From Cyclobacteriaceae bacterium (GTDB taxonomy: Bacteria > Bacteroidota > Bacteroidia > Cytophagales > Cyclobacteriaceae), in contig JAOTYN010000183.1 in NCBI GenBank assembly GCA_029861825.1, forward strand, positions 1-8,052: a DNA stretch of 8,052 nucleotides, read 5' to 3'. The position numbers and the translations under genes are program-made. The notes beneath the pieces are model-generated. The model did no database searches. It saw only the letters and a program-made list of their open reading frames with translations, and was not told the origin of the DNA. Numbering within the stretch: the first letter of the stretch is position 1; each line of letters begins with the position of its first letter. Below, in pieces: positions 1-6,897 of the stretch.

Positions 1-3000
1 AACTGCCCGCCTCCCTGATTAAGGGACACAATGCCTTTGCCATCTTTGCGGTTTAGCAAACCACTTTGATTCAAGGTCTGAGAAGCAAACTCACCTGAGC
101 CGCCCTTCAACAGCAAACCCAGCGAAGCGTCGTACCTGCCGGTTGATACTTCGGTGGCAAACGAATTGCCCACTAACATTATGTCCAGTAGAGCGTCTTC
201 ATCAAAGTCTTTAACCAACATTCCGTAGACGGGGGACATCTGAGCTTCCCAGGGCAGCGTGATGAGCTCAAAGCTTCCATCACCCTGGTTTTCAAAATAT
301 GTGCTTTCAAAGCGATGGGCTTTTACCACATAGGCTTCACTAAGCTCTTCTTCTAAAAATGACTCGCTGAATTTGGCTTTTGCGTAATCCTCATACGTCT
401 TAAACCTCACGCGCATAGCGTTAATTTGTTTTATGAGGTCATCACGAGTATGCACTATATGGTTTTCTCCATCTATGTACTGGCACATCACCGGGTCCAG
501 GCGGCCGTTTTTATCAAAATCACTGGCATATATGCATAGCGGCTCCTCACTGCTGGCTTGGTATCTCGAATTAAGCCCCAGGTTGCCCCCTACATAATCA
601 GTATCACCGTCATTATCAAAGTCTCCCGCTGCTAAACTATTCCACCAACCTTCAGTATTCTCAAGACTTTGTATAGATTCCCGTTGTAACTTACCCTGAC
701 TATTTTTGAACACCGTAAAAGGCATGAATTCTCCCACCAGTATCAGATCAGACCAGCCATCGTTGTTATAATCACTCCACAAAGCGGAAGTTACCATTCC
801 AATGTTACTCAATTCCGCTACCTCAGCGGTAATGTCTGTAAATACAGGCATACCCTGCTTACTATCATTTCGTAAAAGAAAACTTGAGGGTGCCAGTGGG
901 TATGCTCCTGGTACTACCCTCCCGGCTACGAAAAGATCAAGATCTCCGTCTTGGTCAAAATCCGAGGCCACCACCGACGATCCGCTGGCATTGGTTTGGG
1001 GAAGGTTTTTAAATTTCTCAAAATTTCCCTCACCATCGTTAAGGTAAAGTCTATCCTGATAATGTTCTGAGTCTTCCGCAAAACTGGTACCCCCGCTTAC
1101 CACGTAGAGATCCATATCCCCATCTCCTTCAACATCCACGAACAGAGCTCCCATATCTTCGCGGGTGCTGTCCATTGACCAGGAACTGACTTTGAAAGAG
1201 GCTGAATCTTTTTGCTGTGTATATATTGCGCCCGGGCTGCCCGCGGCACCTCCGATATAGAGGTCTTCCATGCCGTCCCCGTTAATGTCCGCAACTGCCA
1301 TACCTGGGCCTTCCTGAGCGTGCATCCGGGGTAAAATGGGCTGAAAATTAAAATCTATTTGTTCATTCTCCTGGTGAAAATAGTTTATTTGGCTGGCTTC
1401 GCCCCTGTCCACTAACAGCGTATGCCCTTTAATTTGTGATCCCTCTGGAGATAAGGTAGTTGAATTGGCATACCGCACGTTCAGAGTCTGGTTAGCCGTC
1501 ACCTTGCGTAATATCTGATAGCGTCCGTCAGGCCACCACACTTCGATGCTGTCCACCTCAGCAGATGAACCCAATCCAAAATGCGGTCTGGGGTCCACGG
1601 AAGACTCGTAGCCTCTTGAAAGATAATTCTCATAATACTGTTTGTTGCCAGCAGTATGCACCAGGATCTTAGTGCCAATACCGTCTAGATTATGAGTAGG
1701 CCCTTCAAGATTGAACTGCAGGTAATTAGCACCCATTTCAACCGCCCGATTGTGGTATATATGTGCCTGGTCATTAATATTATTAACCACCAATTCCAAG
1801 TCTCCATCATTGTCCAAATCCACATAGACCGCACCATGTGAGAATCCCTTTTCACTTATACCCCATGATTTTGAGCGTTTCTCAAAATTCACTCCCCCCA
1901 TATTCTCAAAGAGGTAATCATTGAGCTCTGCCCCCGGGAGTTCCTGGATATCCTGCAACTTATTCTGGATTTTGGTTTCAGCTTCGCCAATTGGATTATC
2001 ATAGATGTTCTGGTAATGGATATAGTCCAGGTTACCCAAGTCCCTCATAAAACCATTGGTCACAAATAAGTCCTTGTCCCCATCATTGTCGTAGTCGGCA
2101 AAAAGTGCGCTCCAACTCCAATCGGTACTGCTGACCCCAGCCATAAAACCCACTTCACTGAACTGATTACCGCCTCGGTTTAGCTGCAGGGTATTTCTGG
2201 AGTACTGGGGCTGATAACCGGCTTCCAGCATTAAACGGAAGCGATCGAAACTAGTGGAGGAAATAATCAATTTTTGACGCAGGTTATCTTCGGGACGCAT
2301 ATCCAAAACCATTATATCTATCAGTCCGTCGTTGTTAAAATCGGCTAGGTCATTACCCATCCCGGCATAGCTGGTATGACCTATAAAATTGCTGATTTGG
2401 TCCAGGAAAGTACCGTCACCCTGATTCATATAGAGCACGTCATTGCCTACAAAATCATTGGATATATATATGTCTGGCCAGCCATCGCGGTTTATATCGC
2501 TGATCCCCACCCCTAAACTATAACCTTCTACCTGGATCCCGGCCTCCCTCGACACATCCGTAAAAGTAAAATCGCCGTTATTTCGATAAAGCACATCAGT
2601 GCTCACAGCGCTGCCATCGGTTTCTCTGGGCTTGACAACATTGACTTTTTGTTCATAAGCTGCCGGATTTATGATTAATAACAAATCAAGGTCACCATCG
2701 AGGTCATAATCAAAGAATGCCGCGTGCTGTGTCTGTCGTTGGTCGGCTATACCATACTGTACCGCCCTTTCATCGAAGGTATTATCGCCGTTGTTGACAA
2801 AAAGCATATTGGAGCGCTGTGGCAGTTCACCTCCTCCTGAAACACAAACATAAATGTCCAGCCAACCGTCCTGATTTATATCTACCATGGCGGCTCCCGT
2901 ACCCCAACGGCTGTTTTCCAAGCCGGCTTCTCTGGTAATCTCCTGAAACTTTAAGTCACCCTTATTGAGATATAGCCTACCGGTCTCCATATTACCACTG

Positions 3001-3251
3001 AAATAGAGATCGATAAGTCCGTCATTATTAATATCGCCCACGGCCACCCCGGCTCCGGTATAAAAATTCATGAACTGATAAACATTGTGTTGGCTATCTT
3101 CCTGTATTCGGTTGTTGAAATCAATTCCTGTTTTATGAGCGGGTAACGGTTGAAAAATGGAATTGGAACGGTCGCAGCTCAGGCATATGCCAGCTATAAC
3201 CACCACCAAATATGTTATTCCCTTCTTAGTCAATTGCACGGGCCTGGCCAT
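1..3251 (-). CDS. FG-GAP/VCBS-repeat lipoprotein with ASPIC/UnbV domain (CRTAC1-like), downstream paralogue, C-terminus cut by window edge
   Basis: The reverse strand is open from an ATG at 3251 to base 1, giving 1083 residues with no stop or frameshift. It is collinear with the gene just upstream; about half the residues match by eye, and about 90 C-terminal residues should lie outside. The N-terminus is basic, then hydrophobic (LVVVIAGICLSC), and fits a lipoprotein signal with Cys26 as lipidated residue. Asp-rich loops of the D-x-[DN]-x-D-G-x-x-D type begin near residues 73, 124, 181, 252, 304, 386 and 478. An ASPIC/UnbV domain follows at about 508-595 (RGYESSVDPRPHFGLG, then WWPDG). Further loops begin near 655, 706, 764, 827, 877, 911 and 1015. 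Such loops bind calcium in integrin-like beta-propellers, so an exported, probably surface-anchored binding protein is inferred; the ligand is unknown. The start is uncertain: ATG 3251 overlaps the upstream gene by 26 bases, GTG 3239 by 14 and TTG 3233 by 8. TTG would give the most compact signal peptide. An in-frame TAG lies eight codons before the ATG. The overlap suggests one transcript and translational coupling. Confidence 0.93.
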   Translation of the reverse strand, partial: MARPVQLTKKGITYLVVVIAGICLSCDRSNSIFQPLPAHKTGIDFNNRIQEDSQHNVYQFMNFYTGAGVAVGDINNDGLIDLYFSGNMETGRLYLNKGDLKFQEITREAGLENSRWGTGAAMVDINQDGWLDIYVCVSGGGELPQRSNMLFVNNGDNTFDERAVQYGIADQRQTQHAAFFDYDLDGDLDLLLIINPAAYEQKVNVVKPRETDGSAVSTDVLYRNNGDFTFTDVSREAGIQVEGYSLGVGISDINRDGWPDIYISNDFVGNDVLYMNQGDGTFLDQISNFIGHTSYAGMGNDLADFNNDGLIDIMVLDMRPEDNLRQKLIISSTSFDRFRLMLEAGYQPQYSRNTLQLNRGGNQFSEVGFMAGVSSTDWSWSALFADYDNDGDKDLFVTNGFMRDLGNLDYIHYQNIYDNPIGEAETKIQNKLQDIQELPGAELNDYLFENMGGVNFEKRSKSWGISEKGFSHGAVYVDLDNDGDLELVVNNINDQAHIYHNRAVEMGANYLQFNLEGPTHNLDGIGTKILVHTAGNKQYYENYLSRGYESSVDPRPHFGLGSSAEVDSIEVWWPDGRYQILRKVTANQTLNVRYANSTTLSPEGSQIKGHTLLVDRGEASQINYFHQENEQIDFNFQPILPRMHAQEGPGMAVADINGDGMEDLYIGGAAGSPGAIYTQQKDSASFKVSSWSMDSTREDMGALFVDVEGDGDMDLYVVSGGTSFAEDSEHYQDRLYLNDGEGNFEKFKNLPQTNASGSSVVASDFDQDGDLDLFVAGRVVPGAYPLAPSSFLLRNDSKQGMPVFTDITAEVAELSNIGMVTSALWSDYNNDGWSDLILVGEFMPFTVFKNSQGKLQRESIQSLENTEGWWNSLAAGDFDNDGDTDYVGGNLGLNSRYQASSEEPLCIYASDFDKNGRLDPVMCQYIDGENHIVHTRDDLIKQINAMRVRFKTYEDYAKAKFSESFLEEELSEAYVVKAHRFESTYFENQGDGSFELITLPWEAQMSPVYGMLVKDFDEDALLDIMLVGNSFATEVSTGRYDASLGLLLKGGSGEFASQTLNQSGLLNRKDGKGIVSLNQGGGQ
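2068..2127 (-). repeat. Paralogue-conserved DNA block, downstream copy (partner at 5564-5623)
   Basis: Compared base by base with 5564-5623, 53 of 60 positions match. The block encodes the segment around TDWSWSALFADYDNDG and the following KDLF, the most conserved stretch of the two proteins. It reflects duplication of the whole gene plus strong protein constraint. It is not a mobile or regulatory repeat. Confidence 0.6.
3226..3251 (-). other. Overlap between the two repeat-lipoprotein genes, with three candidate starts
   Basis: The upstream gene ends with codons for ARAID and TAA at 3228-3226. In another frame the downstream gene can begin at ATG 3251, GTG 3239 or TTG 3233, giving overlaps of 26, 14 or 8 bases. 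All three keep the same hydrophobic signal segment. There is no clear purine-rich ribosome-binding site for any of them, as is usual in Bacteroidota, so termination-reinitiation coupling is a reasonable reading. The sequence alone does not settle which codon is used. Confidence 0.7.
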
Positions 3252-6200
3252 TTTGATCAAAGATTGTAATGGAAGCTATCCGGGGATGCTTGATGATGAA
3301 CCTGCCACTGCCTGATAAATAGGTGGAGCCGTGATAGAATTCCTGCCGGTAGGTTTGGCCTTCTTTAGTGGTAATTAGGGCATAACTATCTGTGGGCAGT
3401 GCATAGATCACTTCCTGGGCCTGCTCGGTGCTAAAGACCTTTAAGGGTCCGGAGTTATTGGCAACTACCACCATTAATTTATTCGAGGAGGATACCAGCT
3501 GAACCGTGCCTTTACTATCACCATCCGCCATAATGCCGGCTTCCTTTGCTGAAACCACTTGAAACTCCCCTTGCCCGTCACCCAACATCAGTAAACCGAT
3601 TGAGGCGTCATATTTCCCGGTAGACACCACAGAGGCATAAAAATTTCCCGTCAATAGAGCATCTAAGTGCCCGTCTTGATTATAGTCGGCAACCTGAATC
3701 CCGTAAACTGGAGCGAATTGCGCCCGTAATGGCAGTGATCTTATGGTAAAGCTACCTCCTCCTAAATTTTCCAGGTAACTGCTGTTAAAAGTTTCGCTGT
3801 GCACTACATAAGCGTCCTTTAGTTCGGATTCCAGAAATGATTCTTCAAAAGAAGTACGGGCATAGGAATCATATGTTTTGAACCTGGCACGCATGGCATT
3901 GATCTGGGCGATCATATCATCCCTGGAATGCGCCACATGGTTTCTGCCCTGAATGTAGTAGCACATTACCGGATCGATACGGCCGTTGTTGTCGTAATCT
4001 TTAGCATAAATGCAAAGAGGTTCTTCCGGTGATGACTTCAAGCGACTATTAAGTCCCAGATTGCCTACCAGGTAATCCATATCCCCATCGGCATCGAAAT
4101 CACCGGCTGTCAAGCTATTCCACCAACCTGAGGTGTGCTGTAAACCTGCGTTTTCAGTAATATCTACTAAATCTCCTTGTTGATTGTGATAAATTCTAAT
4201 CGGCATGAACTCACCCACCACCAATAAATCCAACCAACCATCATTATCAAAATCCGTCCAAAGCGCATCTGTTACCATGCCCATTTTGGTAAAAGCTTCT
4301 CCTAATGATGTGGTGACGGTGGTAAAACGCACTTCTTTATTACCAGCAGGAGTCTCATTTCGAAGCAAAAAGCTTTGGGGTGGTAGTGGGTAGGATCCTG
4401 GCCTGGTTCTGCCTCCCACAAAAAGATCCAGATCTCCGTCGCGGTCATAATCACCCGCCACTACGCAGGAACTGCTTTCGGTGTTTAAGGGAATTGCCCC
4501 GGGTAAGCGGGTGAAGTTTCCCTGACCGTCGTTTAAGTAAAACCGGTCTTGATACAAATTCGAGCCTTCCGGGTGGGCAGATCCCCCACTGGCAATGTAT
4601 AGGTCCAAAGCAGCGTCATCATTGGCATCGAATAACAAAACACCCATGTCCTCCGAGGCACTATCTATATCCATCTTCTTCATGCTCAAGGTGCCGTCAC
4701 TATTTTGGGTAAAATAAGCTCCGGGGTAACCGGCGGCTCCTCCCACATAAAAATCTTCTAGCCCATCATGGTCTATGTCCCCTGCTGCCATGCCCGGGCC
4801 GTTGCGCGAATGCATATGTGGCAAAATGGGTTGCAGTTTGTAATCTACAAAGAGGTTTTCCTGGTGCTGATAGTTAATATTAATTTGTTCACTTACTTCT
4901 TCAAAATACGGGTTGAAATCATGCTGGGGTTCGATAAATTCAAGAGTGTCCGATTCACGATATTGGACAGTGATTACCTGATTTACATCAATATCAAACA
5001 ATATTTTCTGCCCACCATTAGGCCAGGTTACCATTAAGCTGTCTATTCGGCTAGACTGACCAAGGCCAAAATGTAATTTGGGGTCTATGGAACTAAGATA
5101 TCCACGATAAGGTGTAAAGTACTGGTATTGCATCAAAGTGTCATAGTACAGTCGAATTTTTGTACCGAGTCCCTGAAGGTTACCGGGGGGGCCTTCGAAC
5201 TTTATTTGTATGTAATTGCCGGCACTATCCAACCGCTCACGGGTCTGATTTCTATAAACATCGGCCTGTTCATCGAGATTACTGACCACTAAGTCGAGGT
5301 CACCGTCGTTGTCCAGGTCGGCATAAACCGCCCCATTGGAATAGGATGGCCGGTCCATCCCCCACTCCTCGGTGGTATTGGTAAAAGTAAGATCGCCCAT
5401 GTTCCTAAAAACATAGTTGGGAATCTTAGCACCAGGTATTTCATTTAGTGCCTTTAGCCTTTCTTGCCTGTTGGCTTCGGCTTCTCCCATGGTCAGTACT
5501 TGTTGACCATAAACTATAAAGTCCAAATTTGTGACGTCTTTCCGGTAGCCATTGGTTACGAACAAGTCCTTGTACCCATCATTATCGTAGTCGGCAAATA
5601 AGGCGCTCCAGCTCCAATCCGTAGCATCGATTCCCGATAACTGTCCAATTTCACTGAACGTGCTGTTGCCGTTGTTTAACTGCAGGGTATTACGCACATA
5701 TTGAGGTTGATATCCAAAATCGATATTCTTCTGATACAGGTCGTAGGCATTACCCATCATGGTCAGTTTCCGTCGAAGGTTATCTTCCGGCAGCATATCC
5801 AACACCACAATATCCATCAGCCCATCATTATTAAAATCCGCCACATCATTGCCCATGCCATTGTAGGTCTGATGTTTCAAATAATTAGCAATCTCGTTTT
5901 TGAAGCTACCATTTTGCTGATTGATATAGAGCAAGTCATTAGTTAAGAAATCATTGGACACGTAGATGTCCGGCCACTGATCTTCGTTAATATCACAGAT
6001 CTCCACCCCCAAGCCAAAACCTTCAATCAGGACACCGGCTTCTTGCGATACTTCCGTAAACGTCTCATCGCCGTTGTTCCTAAGTAATTTATCAACTGAC
6101 GGTGCCTTCCCGGATCTATCTACCAATCTGGAAGTATTTCGATTGAAATTAACCAAGGCATTGCTCAACAGGTAAACGTCCAGATCACCATCCAGATCAT

Positions 6201-6744
6201 AATCGAAGAAGGCGGATTGCACGGTATATTCGGAATTGTCCAAACCATATGCCGCCGCGGATTCAGTGAAGCTCAAATCGCCATTATTGATAAATAAGAG
6301 GTTGGTGCGATCTTGGGGATCGGTACTTCTAGGGCCTCCCCGGCTGACATAAATATCCAAAAATCCATCCTGGTCAATATCAACCAGCGAAACGCCGTTG
6401 GACCACCCGGTAGTTAAGAGCCCGGCACTTTCTGTAATATCCTCATACTGCCAATCACCTTTGTTTAGAAACAAACGATTGGAGGTCATATTACCAGTGA
6501 AGTAAATGTCCAGCAGGTCGTCATTATTGAAATCACCCACGGCCACCCCCGCCCCGTTGAACATGAACTCGAAGTCCAGTACTGAAAGTGAATCAGTGTA
6601 TTGGATTTTATTATTAAAATCAATACCGGTACTGGCTGAATCCAGAGGTTTGAACAACGTATTCCCCGAATCCCGACAAGCCCCAACGCACACTATGATG
6701 ATGAGCGCTAATGAATTTCTAATGGTGTAAAGCCACAAGTTCAT
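3226..6744 (-). CDS. FG-GAP/VCBS-repeat lipoprotein with ASPIC/UnbV domain (CRTAC1-like), complete, 1172 residues
   Basis: This is a complete gene from ATG 6744 to TAA 3226. An in-frame TAA lies two codons before the ATG, so no longer start exists. The N-terminus (LALIIIVCVGAC) is a lipoprotein signal with lipobox VGAC and Cys23 as predicted lipidated residue. Asp-rich loops begin near residues 71, 122, 181, 251, 303, 385 and 476. An ASPIC/UnbV domain follows at about 511-595 (RGYLSSIDPKLHFGLG, then TWPNGGQ). Seven more loops begin near 656, 706, 765, 831, 882, 916 and 1020. The motif TDWSWSALFADYDNDG at about 375-390 and the segment QPILPHMHSRNGPGMAAGDI at 638-657 recur almost unchanged in the paralogue. 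A propeller fold with calcium-stabilised loops is known for the FG-GAP family. No catalytic motif is recognisable, so a surface binding or scaffold role beside SusD is inference. Loops 1 (NNDDLLD), 4 (NEDQWPD) and 9 (NDDAALD) are degenerate. The gene lies 153 bases after the susD-like gene and overlaps the next paralogue. Confidence 0.96.
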   Translation of the reverse strand: MNLWLYTIRNSLALIIIVCVGACRDSGNTLFKPLDSASTGIDFNNKIQYTDSLSVLDFEFMFNGAGVAVGDFNNDDLLDIYFTGNMTSNRLFLNKGDWQYEDITESAGLLTTGWSNGVSLVDIDQDGFLDIYVSRGGPRSTDPQDRTNLLFINNGDLSFTESAAAYGLDNSEYTVQSAFFDYDLDGDLDVYLLSNALVNFNRNTSRLVDRSGKAPSVDKLLRNNGDETFTEVSQEAGVLIEGFGLGVEICDINEDQWPDIYVSNDFLTNDLLYINQQNGSFKNEIANYLKHQTYNGMGNDVADFNNDGLMDIVVLDMLPEDNLRRKLTMMGNAYDLYQKNIDFGYQPQYVRNTLQLNNGNSTFSEIGQLSGIDATDWSWSALFADYDNDGYKDLFVTNGYRKDVTNLDFIVYGQQVLTMGEAEANRQERLKALNEIPGAKIPNYVFRNMGDLTFTNTTEEWGMDRPSYSNGAVYADLDNDGDLDLVVSNLDEQADVYRNQTRERLDSAGNYIQIKFEGPPGNLQGLGTKIRLYYDTLMQYQYFTPYRGYLSSIDPKLHFGLGQSSRIDSLMVTWPNGGQKILFDIDVNQVITVQYRESDTLEFIEPQHDFNPYFEEVSEQININYQHQENLFVDYKLQPILPHMHSRNGPGMAAGDIDHDGLEDFYVGGAAGYPGAYFTQNSDGTLSMKKMDIDSASEDMGVLLFDANDDAALDLYIASGGSAHPEGSNLYQDRFYLNDGQGNFTRLPGAIPLNTESSSCVVAGDYDRDGDLDLFVGGRTRPGSYPLPPQSFLLRNETPAGNKEVRFTTVTTSLGEAFTKMGMVTDALWTDFDNDGWLDLLVVGEFMPIRIYHNQQGDLVDITENAGLQHTSGWWNSLTAGDFDADGDMDYLVGNLGLNSRLKSSPEEPLCIYAKDYDNNGRIDPVMCYYIQGRNHVAHSRDDMIAQINAMRARFKTYDSYARTSFEESFLESELKDAYVVHSETFNSSYLENLGGGSFTIRSLPLRAQFAPVYGIQVADYNQDGHLDALLTGNFYASVVSTGKYDASIGLLMLGDGQGEFQVVSAKEAGIMADGDSKGTVQLVSSSNKLMVVVANNSGPLKVFSTEQAQEVIYALPTDSYALITTKEGQTYRQEFYHGSTYLSGSGRFIIKHPRIASITIFDQNGQARAID
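5564..5623 (-). repeat. Paralogue-conserved DNA block, upstream copy (partner at 2068-2127)
   Basis: This is the same 60-base coding block in the complete paralogue, with seven differences from the downstream copy. The two copies lie about 3.5 kb apart in direct orientation. Short conserved direct repeats of this kind could allow recombination between the two genes, but nothing in the window shows that this has happened. Confidence 0.6.
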
Positions 6745-6897
6745 AACTTATGAAATAATTCTCATGCGGTTCAAATCGTGCAACCCATAATTTACGTTGT
6801 TTGGTTGAATATTAAAACCCAGAGAACAAAATGAGGGAGTTCGTATTAAATACAAACTCCCTCCAAATGTTCCTATGAACTGGTGTAACTAAATCCG
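6745..6897. other. Intergenic gap between the susD-like gene and the first repeat lipoprotein
   Basis: This is the only clear non-coding stretch in the window, 153 bases and visibly A+T-richer than the flanking genes. It contains one strong hairpin, listed separately, and about 88 bases between that hairpin and the next ATG. No coding potential, tRNA or clear Shine-Dalgarno sequence is seen. No good match to the Bacteroidota promoter pattern (TTTG, about 19-20 bases, TAnnTTTG) was found before the ATG at 6744, so read-through from the susD-like gene remains plausible. Confidence 0.85.
6822..6863 (-). terminator. Hairpin with T-rich tail after the susD-like gene: intrinsic terminator or attenuator
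   Basis: On the plus strand, GAGGGAGTT at 6833-6841 pairs perfectly with AACTCCCTC at 6855-6863. Inside this nine-pair stem, one C/A mismatch is followed by GTATT (6843-6847) and AATAC (6849-6853), which extend the stem by four to five pairs and leave a tiny loop. Read on the minus strand the hairpin starts 34 bases after the susD stop codon and is followed by ATTTTGTTCT, a moderately T-rich tail. No T-run lies on the other side, so it points in the direction of the operon. The interrupted T-tract suggests partial rather than complete termination, which could lower expression of the two downstream lipoproteins relative to SusD. That effect is inferred. Confidence 0.75.

Noticed and set aside
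1097..1294. Minus-strand open frame of 65 codons
   Set aside because: It overlaps the continuous frame of the downstream repeat lipoprotein in another phase and has no supporting feature.
1..3233. Possible broken gene or pseudogene at the left side
   Set aside because: Reading the minus strand codon by codon gives an uninterrupted 1083-residue frame, collinear with the complete paralogue. The gene is merely cut by the window edge.
4768..5037. Plus-strand open frame of 89 codons
   Set aside because: It lies wholly antisense to the repeat-lipoprotein gene and has no recognisable domain. The other plus-strand frames (for example 802-1047, 5701-5946, 6949-7179, 7427-7669) are rejected for the same reason.
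1..6744. DNA-level tandem repeats or a CRISPR-like array, suggested by the many recurring Asp-rich codon clusters
   Set aside because: The recurrence is at protein level (FG-GAP/VCBS calcium loops), with irregular spacing of about 35-105 residues and variable codons. There are no identical repeats and no regular spacers.
6750..6780. Possible promoter before the complete repeat-lipoprotein gene (TTTG at 6775-6772 on the minus strand)
   Set aside because: No TAnnTTTG-like element follows at the expected spacing. TTTG alone is too common in A+T-rich DNA to call.
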